From Amycolatopsis oliviviridis (GTDB lineage Bacteria > Actinomycetota > Actinomycetes > Mycobacteriales > Pseudonocardiaceae): 64,000 nucleotides of DNA. How positions within the stretch are numbered: position 1 is the first letter of the stretch; every line of letters begins with the position of its first letter. A program made the translations under genes and the position numbers. Positions 35,981 to 43,629 of this stretch are shown one piece after another. The notes below the pieces were generated by a model. The model was not told the origin of the DNA, did no database searches, and saw only the letters and a program-made list of their open reading frames with translations. The stretch lies in the NCBI RefSeq assembly GCF_014654365.1, contig NZ_BNAY01000005.1, positions 62,001-126,000 on the forward strand. The letters run 5' to 3'.

Positions 35981-37015
35981 TCAATGTGAGTGAACGAGAG
36001 CGCATCCGCAGGACGCCCGATGGCGGAGAGTAGGCGGAATCCGCATCGTCTGGGCCTTGCGTGCGGGATCGTTGATCCGGGCCAGCAGCAGGCGCACCGC
36101 CTGTGTGCCGATCTCGTCGATCGGCTGCGCCATCGTGGTCAGCGGCGGATCGACCAGATCGGCCCACTCGACGTCGTCGTAGACCACCACCGGCAGGTCG
36201 ATCCCGGCGCGCAGGCCGCGCTTCCGCAACTCGTGCAGGACGCCGACCATCATCGTGTCGTTCGCGACCACCAGCGCCGTCGGCGGAGACGGTAGCGCGA
36301 GCAGCGTGCTGAGCGCGAGAGCCCCGCCTGCCTGCGAAGACTGCCCGCACGCGACCAGGTCCTCCGACCAGGTGAGCCCCGAACGGCCGAGGCCGAGCCG
36401 GTAGCCGAGGATCCGCTCCTCGCTGGTGCTCAGCCCGGCGGTGCCGCTGATCATGCCGATCCGCTGGTGCCCGAGCGACGCCAGATGCGCCGTCAGCGCG
36501 GACGTCGACTGGATGTTCTCCGCGCCCACCTGGTCGACGTCGGTGCGCGTGGACAGCCTGTCGATGAGCACGGTCGGGACGTCGAGCGAGACGAGCTCCC
36601 CGATCACCGAACCGTCGCCGGGCGACGGCGTGATCAGCAGCCCGTCGACCCGGCGGGAACGCAGGGTCCGCACGGTCTCACGCTCGGTGTCAACGGTGTC
36701 GTGCGTGTCCGCCAGCAGGACCGTGTACCCGGCCAACGCGGCTTCGCGCTCGATGGCCTGGATCAGCAGGGCGAAGTACGGGTTCGCGATCAGGGAGATC
36801 GCGACGCCGATCGACCGCGTCCCGCCGGTGACCAGCGAACGGGCGATGGCGTCGCCGGTGTAGCCGGTCTGCTCGATCGCGCGGAGGACCGCCAGCTTCG
36901 TCTCCTCGGCCACCGCCCTCGTCCCGTTGACCACATGGGACACCGTGGTGATCGAGACTCCCGCCAGCTCGGCGATGTCGCGTTGGGTGGGGCGGGACGA
37001 GCGAGACGGCGGCAT
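35981..37015 (-). CDS. LacI-family repressor of the sugar ABC operon
   Basis: A 344-aa LacI/GalR regulator. ATG at 37015 follows GAGGAA and starts MPPSRSSRPTQRDIAELAGV; the helix-turn-helix TQRDIAELAGVSITTVSHVVNG is followed by a hinge (TGDAIARSLVTGGTRSIGVA) and the periplasmic-binding-like effector domain. It is divergent from the sugar ABC transporter operon, with a perfect LacI-type palindrome at 37042 between them. It should repress that operon and its own gene until the sugar or its phosphate binds. A DNA-binding-domain-less paralogue follows 88 bp downstream. Confidence 0.92.
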   Translation of the reverse strand: MPPSRSSRPTQRDIAELAGVSITTVSHVVNGTRAVAEETKLAVLRAIEQTGYTGDAIARSLVTGGTRSIGVAISLIANPYFALLIQAIEREAALAGYTVLLADTHDTVDTERETVRTLRSRRVDGLLITPSPGDGSVIGELVSLDVPTVLIDRLSTRTDVDQVGAENIQSTSALTAHLASLGHQRIGMISGTAGLSTSEERILGYRLGLGRSGLTWSEDLVACGQSSQAGGALALSTLLALPSPPTALVVANDTMMVGVLHELRKRGLRAGIDLPVVVYDDVEWADLVDPPLTTMAQPIDEIGTQAVRLLLARINDPARKAQTMRIPPTLRHRASCGCALVHSH

Positions 37016-37041
37016 CAACGTTCCTCGGTGCAGGCAGGCTG

Positions 37042-37065
37042 GCAAGCGTTTGCGCAAACGCTTGC
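37042..37065. promoter_or_regulatory. LacI-type operator palindrome
   Basis: A 24-bp perfect palindrome with half-sites GCAAGCGTTTGC and GCAAACGCTTGC, including the typical central CG of LacI/GalR operators. It lies 26 bp before the lacI-type start and 65 bp before the divergent binding-protein gene, so one site could control both directions. Confidence 0.9.
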
Positions 37066-37129
37066 GAGTGAGCATAACCCTGTCTACCTTCCGGTCCATC
37101 ACGGACAGCCTCGATCGGAGGGCATCTCC

Positions 37130-38158
37130 ATGAGACAACGACGTCTTGGGAAACGGAGCCTCGTTGCGCTCGCGATGGTCGCGTTAGCGGTGACCTCGAC
37201 CGGGTGCACCGTCGAACGCCACTGGGGTGGCGGATCGAAAGCGGGCGGGGGTGGCAAGGCCAAGGTCGGCCTGGTCACCAAGACCGACACCAATCCCTAC
37301 TTCGTGGAACTGAGGGCGGCCGCCAAGGCCGCCGCCGAGGCGAACGGCGCGGAGTTCAGCGCGCTCGCCGGCCAGTTCGACGGCGACAACGACGGCCAGG
37401 TCCGGGCCATCGAGAACCTCATGCAGCAGGGCGCGAACACCATCCTGATCACGCCGAGTTCCTCGACCGGTGTCCTCGACGCCATCGACCGCGCCCGCAA
37501 GGCCGGGGTGCTGGTCATCGCGCTCGACACGGCGACCGAACCGGACACCGCCGTCGACGCCACCTTCGCCACGGACAACTTCGAGGCCGGACGTCAGCAG
37601 GGCGCGTACGTCAAGGCCGCGCTCGCCGGCAAGCCGCCGAAGCTGTTCATGGTGGACGGCACCGCCGGGTCCACAGTGGACACCCAGCGGCACACCGGGT
37701 TCCTCAAGGGCATCGGCCTGACCGACGCGTCGCCGGAGATCAAGGGCAAGACGCCCGCGAACGGCGACCAGAGCCTGGCTCAGCAGGGTGTGGAGAACCT
37801 GTTGCAGCGCACCACCGACATCAACGCCGTCTACACGATGAACGAGCCGATGGGCCGCGGCACCTACGCCGCGCTCCAGGCCCGCGGCCTGGTGAACCAG
37901 CTCGTGATGGGCTCGATCGACGGCGGCTGCGAAGGCGTCAAGAACGTGCGCGACGGCCAGTACGCCGCCACGGTCATGCAGTTCCCGAAGAAGATGGCCG
38001 AGCAGGGCGTCCTCGCCGCCGTCGAGTACGCCAAGACCGGGAAGAAGCCGAGCGGGTTCGTGAACACCGGATCCGCGGTGATCACGGACAAGCCGATCCC
38101 GGGCGTGGAGAGCCAGGACACCAAGTGGGGCCTCGAGAACTGCTGGGGGACGAAATGA
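37130..38158 (+). CDS. Sugar ABC transporter substrate-binding lipoprotein
   Basis: A 342-aa extracellular sugar-binding lipoprotein of the ribose/fructose type (periplasmic-binding family 4). The signal peptide SLVALAMVALAVTSTGC carries a lipobox (STGC). A Gly/Lys linker leads into the mature domain with KVGLVTKTDTNPYFVEL, GANTILITPSSSTGVLDAI, ALDTATEPD and MGSIDGGCEGVKNV. ATG at 37130 has GGAG upstream. First gene of an operon with a permease, an ATPase and two sugar kinases, so the ligand is probably a monosaccharide phosphorylated after uptake. Fructose is one candidate by gene-order analogy. Confidence 0.93.
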   Translation: MRQRRLGKRSLVALAMVALAVTSTGCTVERHWGGGSKAGGGGKAKVGLVTKTDTNPYFVELRAAAKAAAEANGAEFSALAGQFDGDNDGQVRAIENLMQQGANTILITPSSSTGVLDAIDRARKAGVLVIALDTATEPDTAVDATFATDNFEAGRQQGAYVKAALAGKPPKLFMVDGTAGSTVDTQRHTGFLKGIGLTDASPEIKGKTPANGDQSLAQQGVENLLQRTTDINAVYTMNEPMGRGTYAALQARGLVNQLVMGSIDGGCEGVKNVRDGQYAATVMQFPKKMAEQGVLAAVEYAKTGKKPSGFVNTGSAVITDKPIPGVESQDTKWGLENCWGTK

Positions 38159-39144
38159 GTACTGCCACCCTCAAAGGAAACGAGCGGCCGTCGATCGGTG
38201 AGTTCTTCCTCCGCGCGCCCGCGGTCGGGCCCGCGCTGGCCCTGCTCGTCGCGATCGTGGTGTTCTCCGCCTCGACGGACACCTTCCTCGACCTCGACAA
38301 CCTTTCCCTTGTGGTGCAACAGTCCCTGGTGATCGGCACGCTCGCCCTCGGGCAGACGCTGATCATCCTGACCGCGGGCATCGACCTGGCCAACGCGGCC
38401 GCGATGGTGCTCGCGACGCTGATCATGGCGAAACTCGTGGCGGGCGGCGTCGCCGGGATCTGGGCGCTGCTGCTGGGAATCGTGGCGACGGTGGCGATCG
38501 GGATGGTCACCGGTTCGCTGGTCACCCGGATCAAGCTGCCGCCGTTCATCGTCACGCTCGGTCTGCTGACGGTGCTCACCGCGGCCGCGAAACTGTTCGC
38601 GAGCGGCCAGGCCGTCCCGGTCGCCGACGAGCTGCTCAAATGGCTCGGCACCCGCCGGTACCTCTTCGGCGGCATCCCGATCACCTACGGCATGACGCTG
38701 GCTTTGCTGATGTACCTGGGACTTTGGTACGCGCTCACGCGCACGCCGTGGGGCAAGCACGTCTACGCGGTCGGCAACGCGCCGGAATCCGCGCGGCTGT
38801 CCGGGATCAAGGTCAACCGGACGATACTTTCGGTGTACCTCGTCGCCGGCGTGATCGTCGGGATCGCCGCCTGGCAGGCGCTCGGCCGTGTGCCCAACGC
38901 CGACCCGAACGCCTTCCAGCTCGGCAACCTCGACTCCATCACCGCGGTGGTGCTCGGCGGCGCGAGCCTGTTCGGCGGCCGCGGTTCGGTGCTCGGCACG
39001 ATGATGGGCGCGCTGGTCGTCGCGGTCCTGCGGTCCGGGCTGACCCAGCTCGGCGTGGACGCGCTCTACCAGGACGTCGCCACCGGCGCCCTGCTCATCG
39101 GCGCGGTCTGCGTCGACCGGTTCGCGAGGAGGCAGCAGTCATGA
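38155..39144 (+). CDS. Sugar ABC transporter permease (RbsC/FrcC type)
   Basis: A 329-aa inner-membrane permease with about 8-10 helices, including LALGQTLIILTAGIDLANAA and VTLGLLTVLTAAAKL. The permease loop VYAVGNAPESARLSGIKVN (the EAA-like region) and GGASLFGGRGSVLGTMMGA are typical of ribose/fructose-type systems. ATG overlaps the binding-protein stop by 4 bp and its own stop overlaps the ATPase start, so the three subunits are translationally coupled. It forms the transmembrane pore of the sugar importer. Confidence 0.93.
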   Translation: MSTATLKGNERPSIGEFFLRAPAVGPALALLVAIVVFSASTDTFLDLDNLSLVVQQSLVIGTLALGQTLIILTAGIDLANAAAMVLATLIMAKLVAGGVAGIWALLLGIVATVAIGMVTGSLVTRIKLPPFIVTLGLLTVLTAAAKLFASGQAVPVADELLKWLGTRRYLFGGIPITYGMTLALLMYLGLWYALTRTPWGKHVYAVGNAPESARLSGIKVNRTILSVYLVAGVIVGIAAWQALGRVPNADPNAFQLGNLDSITAVVLGGASLFGGRGSVLGTMMGALVVAVLRSGLTQLGVDALYQDVATGALLIGAVCVDRFARRQQS

Positions 39145-39947
39145 CGACACCCACGTTGTCCGCTCAGGGGCTGGTCAAACGCTACGGCCGGGTCACCGCC
39201 ATCGACGGCGCCGACTTCGAACTGTTCCCCGGTGAGGTGCTCGCCGTCGTCGGTGACAACGGCGCCGGGAAGTCGAGCCTCATCAAAGCCCTTTCGGGAG
39301 CGGTGATCCCGGACGCCGGTGAGATCAAAGTGGACGGTCAGGCCGTGCACTTCAAGTCCCCTTTGGACGCTCGCCACTACGGGATCGAGACGGTGTACCA
39401 GGATCTCGCCGTCGCGCCCGCGCTCGACATCGCATCGAACATGTTCCTGGGTCGGGAAAAGCGGCGAAAGGACCTCTTCGGACAGCTGTTCAGGAAACTG
39501 GACACGGCGACCATGAGGTCCGACGCGCAGCGGATCCTGGACGAACTCGGCATCAACATCAAGTCCATCACACAGCCGGTGGAGACACTGTCCGGCGGGC
39601 AGCGCCAGGGTGTCGCGGTCGCGCGGGCGGCCGCGTTCGGCACCAAGGCGGTCATCATGGACGAGCCCACCGCCGCGCTCGGCGTCGCCGAATCGGGCAA
39701 GGTCCTGGATCTGATCAACCGGATCCGCGAACGCGGCCTGCCGGTGGTGCTGATCAGCCACAACATGCCGCACGTGTTCGACATCGCCGACCGCATCCAC
39801 GTCCATCGCCTCGGAAAGCGAGTCGCGGTCGTCTCGCCGAAGACGCACACTATGAACCAGGTCGTCGGCCTGCTCACGGGTGCGCTGAAGATCGGTGAGA
39901 ACGGCGAAGTCGAAGAAGTCGCCTCAGCCGTCCACACTGGACTGTAG
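39141..39947 (+). CDS. Sugar ABC transporter ATPase, single-domain
   Basis: A 268-aa ATPase. Walker A GDNGAGKSS, Q-loop YQDLA, signature LSGGQRQGV, Walker B AVIMDEPTAALG and the switch His in ISHNM are intact. Ribose-type importers usually have a fused double ATPase of about 500 aa; this is the single-domain form seen in fructose (FrcA-like) systems, so it should act as a homodimer. It is coupled to the permease and followed 2 bp later by the PfkB kinase gene. Confidence 0.93.
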   Translation: MTTPTLSAQGLVKRYGRVTAIDGADFELFPGEVLAVVGDNGAGKSSLIKALSGAVIPDAGEIKVDGQAVHFKSPLDARHYGIETVYQDLAVAPALDIASNMFLGREKRRKDLFGQLFRKLDTATMRSDAQRILDELGINIKSITQPVETLSGGQRQGVAVARAAAFGTKAVIMDEPTAALGVAESGKVLDLINRIRERGLPVVLISHNMPHVFDIADRIHVHRLGKRVAVVSPKTHTMNQVVGLLTGALKIGENGEVEEVASAVHTGL

Positions 39948-39949
39948 TA

Positions 39950-40825
39950 GTGCGAGTCCTGCTGGCGGGCCTGTGCACCGTCGACCAGATTCAGCGCGTC
40001 GCCGAGATACCGGCGCCGGGCGAGAAGGTGCGTTCGCTGTCGATGGACGTCGCCGCCGGGGGGCCGGCGACGAACGCGGCGGTGACCGTGGCCGCGCTCG
40101 GCGCCGGGGCGACGTTGCTGACGGTCGCCGGTGCGCATCCGCTGGCGGCACTCGCCCGCGCCGACCTCGGCGCGCACGGCGTCGACCTGGTCGACCTCGA
40201 TCCCGGACGGCCCGATCCGCCCGCGATCAGCGCCATCACCGTCCGTGACTCCGACGGCGAGCGCACCGTCGTCTCGCGCAACGCCCACGCTTCCTCGCGT
40301 TTCGTCCTCTCGATGCGGTCCTTGCACGCGCAACTACCGCATTCAGAGGACGAAATGCCCAGGTGTGTGCTCCTGGATGGGCACCATCCGGAGGTCGCGC
40401 TGGCCATCGCGCGCTGGGCTCGGGAGCGCGGGATACCGGTGGTGCTCGACGCCGGGAGCTGGAAGCCGGTCTTCCCCGAACTCCTGCCGCTCGTCGACGT
40501 CGCCGCGTGCTCCTCGCTGTACCGCGGGGACGATCCGCGCGAGCACGGCGTGCCGCTGGTCATCACGACCGCGGGCCCCGATCCGGTCCGCTGGTCGACG
40601 GCGGACGGATCCGGTGCCGTCCCCGTTCCCGTCACCCGGGCGCGTGACACGCTGGGCGCGGGCGACGTCTGGCACGGGGCTTTCGCGTACGCGGTCGCCA
40701 GGGGCGAAGGGGATGTCCCTGGCTGGATCGCGTTCGCCAACGAGGTGGCCGCCGAACGGGTGCGGCATGAAGGACCGAGGTCGTGGACGGCCGCGGTCGC
40801 GAAGATGGGAGAAGGACAGTCATGA
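39950..40825 (+). CDS. PfkB-family sugar kinase carrying an in-frame repeat element
   Basis: A 291-aa ribokinase-family enzyme that should phosphorylate the imported sugar. The N-terminal PfkB signature GGPATNAAVTVAALGA and the C-terminal signature DTLGAGDVWHGAFAYA, with the catalytic GAGD, are intact. Between NAHA and CVLLDGHHPEVALA a family A palindrome (40296-40358) is translated in frame as about 21 residues (RFVLSMRSLHAQLPHSEDEM). This replaces or enlarges a surface helix region that is normally variable. The frame stays open because TGA in the sister repeats is TCG here. Activity is plausible but unproven. GTG start. Confidence 0.85.
   Translation: MRVLLAGLCTVDQIQRVAEIPAPGEKVRSLSMDVAAGGPATNAAVTVAALGAGATLLTVAGAHPLAALARADLGAHGVDLVDLDPGRPDPPAISAITVRDSDGERTVVSRNAHASSRFVLSMRSLHAQLPHSEDEMPRCVLLDGHHPEVALAIARWARERGIPVVLDAGSWKPVFPELLPLVDVAACSSLYRGDDPREHGVPLVITTAGPDPVRWSTADGSGAVPVPVTRARDTLGAGDVWHGAFAYAVARGEGDVPGWIAFANEVAAERVRHEGPRSWTAAVAKMGEGQS
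40296..40358. repeat. Family A palindromic element inside a coding sequence, copy A6
   Basis: Arms CGCGTTTCGTCCTCTCGATG and CATTCAGAGGACGAAATGC flank CGGTCCTTGCACGCGCAACTACCG, the same centre as copy A7. Compared with A3 and A7, the left arm has CTCTCG where they have CTCTGA. That difference breaks the palindrome slightly but removes an in-frame stop codon in the kinase gene. Confidence 0.95.
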
Positions 40826-41469
40826 CCGCGATGCCTCCGGTGTTCGAGGACCTGTTGAGCAGGGCCCAGGCCCTGGCGAAGCCGGGACAGCGCAGCGTGC
40901 TCGGGATCGTCGGCGCCCCCGCGTCCGGTAAGACCACGCTGGCCTGGGGCCTCGCGAAGGCGCTGGGCACGAGGGCGGCGGTGGTCGGGATGGACGGCTT
41001 CCACCTGGCGCAGGTGGAGTTGCAGCGCCTCGGCCGGGTGGAGCGCAAGGGCGCCCCGGACACCTTCGACGCGGCCGGGTACGTGCACCTGCTGCGGAGG
41101 CTCGCCGAAGGCCGCGAGACCGTCTACGCGCCCGAGTTCCGCCGGGAGATCGAGGAGCCGATCGCCGGCGCCGTCGCGGTCACGCCGGACGTCCCGCTGG
41201 TGATCACCGAGGGTAACTACCTGCTCATGCAGGACGACCCGTGGAGCGGGGTGAAACCGATCCTCGCCGAGTCGTGGTTCCTCGCGCCGGACGAACCCGA
41301 GCGCATCGAGCGGCTCGTTTCGCGGCACCGCCGCTACGGCCGTTCGCTGGTCGATGCGCGTCGCCGCGCCCTCGGTTCCGACCAGCGCAACGCCGACCTG
41401 ATCGCCTCCACCAGCGGCCGGGCCGACTTGGTCCTCGAGAACCTCCCGCTGGTTAACTTCGCCATATGA
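40822..41469 (+). CDS. Nucleoside/sugar kinase-like P-loop protein (FrcK/uridine-kinase type)
   Basis: A 215-aa P-loop kinase of the uridine kinase/pantothenate kinase superfamily. Walker A GAPASGKTTLA sits at residues about 31-41, GMDGFHLA is the substrate-side aspartate motif, ITEGNYLLM corresponds to the Walker B strand, and RRYGRS is the lid. Similar proteins occur with fructose-type ABC operons (FrcK) and are annotated only as nucleotide kinases. ATG overlaps the PfkB stop; the stop overlaps the SDR start. With PfkB it would give two kinases in one operon, perhaps for successive steps or for different substrates. Confidence 0.82.
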   Translation: MTAMPPVFEDLLSRAQALAKPGQRSVLGIVGAPASGKTTLAWGLAKALGTRAAVVGMDGFHLAQVELQRLGRVERKGAPDTFDAAGYVHLLRRLAEGRETVYAPEFRREIEEPIAGAVAVTPDVPLVITEGNYLLMQDDPWSGVKPILAESWFLAPDEPERIERLVSRHRRYGRSLVDARRRALGSDQRNADLIASTSGRADLVLENLPLVNFAI

Positions 41470-42212
41470 GTGGTGTTCTCGTCGTGACAGGCGGAAGCAA
41501 GGGCATCGGCGCGGCGGTCTGCGAGCTGGCCGCCGCGCGCGGATACGACATCGTCGTCAACTACGCGGGTGACGCCGAAGCGGCCGAAGGCGTCGCTTCG
41601 CGCGTTCGCGAGCACGGCGTCCAAGCGATCACCCAGCGCGGGGACGTCGCGTCCGAAGACGACGTGGTGGCCCTGTTCGACGCCGCCGTCGCCCTCGGCC
41701 CGCTCGCCGGGCTGGTCGCGAACGCGGCCATCACCGGCAACACCCCCGGCCGCCTCGACGAGTACGAGGCCGAGGTCGTCCGCCGGGTGGTCGACGTCAA
41801 CGTCACGGGCGTCTTCCTGTGCGTCCGCGAGGGCATCCGCCGGATGTCCACCCGGTACGGCGGCGGGGGCGGCGCGATCGTGACGGTGTCGTCCACCGCC
41901 GCGCGGACCGGCTCGCCCGGGGAATGGGTCCATTACGCGGGCACCAAGGCGGCCGTCGAAACGATGACCTACGGCGTGGCGCAAGAAGTCGCCAAAGAAT
42001 CCGTGCGGGTCAACGCGGTCGCGCCGGGGATGATCCACACCGGACTGCACGCGGCCGCCGGGATGCCCGACCGCATGGACCGGATCGCCCCGACCATCCC
42101 GATGGGACGGGCGGGCGAACCCGGCGAAGTCGCGGAAGCCGTGCTGTGGCTTCTTTCCCCGGCCGCGTCGTACACCACCGGGACGGTGCTGACCGTCGGC
42201 GGAGGACGTTGA
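41466..42212 (+). CDS. SDR oxidoreductase of the sugar operon
   Basis: A 248-aa short-chain dehydrogenase. The cofactor motif TGGSKGIG is followed by VANAA (in place of NNAG), the catalytic Ser in VTVSSTAAR, and YAGTK (YxxxK). The C-terminal VLTVGGGR is typical. The sequence type is that of glucose- or sugar-alcohol-like dehydrogenases. Its 4-bp overlap with the kinase gene makes it the last member of the sugar operon, suggesting oxidation or reduction of the imported sugar or polyol. The substrate is not determinable from sequence. A 185-bp gap follows without a clear terminator. Confidence 0.88.
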   Translation: MSGVLVVTGGSKGIGAAVCELAAARGYDIVVNYAGDAEAAEGVASRVREHGVQAITQRGDVASEDDVVALFDAAVALGPLAGLVANAAITGNTPGRLDEYEAEVVRRVVDVNVTGVFLCVREGIRRMSTRYGGGGGAIVTVSSTAARTGSPGEWVHYAGTKAAVETMTYGVAQEVAKESVRVNAVAPGMIHTGLHAAAGMPDRMDRIAPTIPMGRAGEPGEVAEAVLWLLSPAASYTTGTVLTVGGGR

Positions 42213-42397
42213 CACCCAGGGCCACGAGGCGGTCACGAGGGGATATCGGGTCCGCGTGCGGTTCAGCCACTTTTTAACACCCTTTCCCGGCGGATATCAC
42301 GATTCATGTGGGAAGTCGGCGGATCACCTCGTGGCCCCAGGCGCCTGTGTCACCCTGGTGGCGCCCCCAAGCTTCTTGATCAGGACGGTCATCCCCG

Positions 42398-42811
42398 ATG
42401 TCCAAGCTCATGTCTGTGCACCACCTGGCACTCACCGTGACCGATGTGGACCGGAGCGTGCCCTGGTACGCCCGCGTGCTCGAACTCGAGGAGTTCACGC
42501 GTCGCGAGGACCCGGAGACGGGCCTGCGGAAGGTCGTGCTGAGGTCGCCGAGCGAAGGCTTCGCGGTGGTGCTCGTCGAGCATCAGGACACCGAGCGGCC
42601 GCGGTTCGACGAACGGCGGACCGGTCTGGACCACGTGGCGTTCAAGGTGTCGTCGCGGTCGGAACTGGCGGAGTGGGAAGCGCGGCTCTCGGAGTACGGC
42701 GTCGTCTACTCGCCGTCGAAGGGATCGCGGACCCTGGAAGGCTCGTCGGTCATCGTGTTCCGTGACCCGGATGGCATCCAGCTGGAAATCTGGGCTGACC
42801 CCGAGGTTTAG
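42398..42811 (+). CDS. Glyoxalase/VOC-superfamily protein
   Basis: A 137-aa vicinal-oxygen-chelate protein made of two beta-alpha-beta-beta-beta modules. The first starts VHHLALTVTDVDRSVPWYARVL (metal-ligand His near residue 8-9). The second contains GLDHVAFKV and ends FRDPDGIQLEIW, with a Glu ligand. The family includes glyoxalase I, dioxygenases and fosfomycin-resistance proteins; motif spacing here is the general glyoxalase type. ATG at 42398. It is convergent with a DedA gene, with a 4-bp overlap of the two 3' ends. Confidence 0.88.
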   Translation: MSKLMSVHHLALTVTDVDRSVPWYARVLELEEFTRREDPETGLRKVVLRSPSEGFAVVLVEHQDTERPRFDERRTGLDHVAFKVSSRSELAEWEARLSEYGVVYSPSKGSRTLEGSSVIVFRDPDGIQLEIWADPEV

Positions 42812-43476
42812 GCCGTGCTCTCTTCGGTCTCTTCGGCGGGGCGCCGCATCTCCTGGCGGTAGCGGATGAAGCCGTAGGCCGTGCCCACCACGAAGAACGC
42901 GATACTGATCCACAGGGCCGCCGTCTTGACCCACGGCAGCTGGTCCAGCAGACCGGCGCCGTAGTAGCCGAGCAGCACCAGCGTCGGCACCCAGAGCAGC
43001 CCGCCCAGCGCTGTCGCGAGCGCGAACCGGCGCGGATCCATCCGCGCGGCCCCCGCGATGAGCGGCGCCAGCGTGCGGATCCACGGGATCCAGCGCGCGG
43101 CGACGATGGCGAAGAAACCCCTGCGATCGAGGAAGTTCCTGGCACGGTCGAGGTTGTGCTTGTTCAGTACCTTGCCGCCGCGTCGCGCGATCAGTTTCGT
43201 GCCCGTGCCCCGGCCGATGTAATAACCCACCTGGTTGCCGACGATCGCGACGAGCAGCGCCGCGGCGGAGAGCAGCCACGCGTTCAGGTCGGAGCCATGT
43301 TGCGCGAGGACGACCCCGGCCGCGAACAGCAGGGAGTCGCCGGGCAGGAACAGCCCGATGATCAGCGCGCACTCCACGAAGATGAAGCTGAGCACGATCA
43401 CCCAGACGAGCACGGGCCCGGCGGTGTCGAGCCAGCCCACGCCGATGCTCGCGGCCTCGGTGTACACCTCACTCAC
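42808..43476 (-). CDS. DedA-family membrane protein
   Basis: A 222-aa DedA (VTT-domain) protein with about five helices. The motif FLPGDSLLFAAGV, the ARNFLDRRGFFAIVAARWIPWIRTLAPLIAGAARM segment and GGLLWVPTLVLLGYYGAG are hallmarks. DedA proteins act as lipid or undecaprenyl-phosphate flippases and affect membrane potential and drug tolerance. It stands alone on the minus strand, convergent with the VOC gene. A second, divergent DedA gene is at 50750. In mycobacteria a DedA gene also lies near fba (Rv0364, from memory). Confidence 0.92.
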   Translation of the reverse strand: MSEVYTEAASIGVGWLDTAGPVLVWVIVLSFIFVECALIIGLFLPGDSLLFAAGVVLAQHGSDLNAWLLSAAALLVAIVGNQVGYYIGRGTGTKLIARRGGKVLNKHNLDRARNFLDRRGFFAIVAARWIPWIRTLAPLIAGAARMDPRRFALATALGGLLWVPTLVLLGYYGAGLLDQLPWVKTAALWISIAFFVVGTAYGFIRYRQEMRRPAEETEESTA

Positions 43477-43568
43477 GCCGCGAGCCTACGTGTACTCGGC
43501 GAACCGCACTTCACCGAACGGTGGAATCGGGGTGTCCTCGCCGTCCCTGTCACGCGTCCCCCAAGCGC

Positions 43569-43617
43569 AATGAAGGGGCCTTTCATCGCAAAATTTGCAA
43601 TGAAAGGCCCCTTCATT
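43569..43617. repeat. Family B palindrome after the MFS exporter gene
   Basis: Arms AATGAAGGGGCCTTTCAT and ATGAAAGGCCCCTTCATT join through CGCAAAATTTGCA to give 24-bp arms with one mismatch around a central A. It lies just past the 3' end of the exporter on the minus strand and probably terminates it. Almost the same sequence occurs at 50675. Confidence 0.92.
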
Positions 43618-43629
43618 TCAAGCTCGCGC

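Noticed and set aside
39950..40825. PfkB gene as a pseudogene broken by a repeat
   Set aside because: The frame is open from start to stop, both PfkB signatures are intact, and the two-base difference removes the only stop the element would bring.
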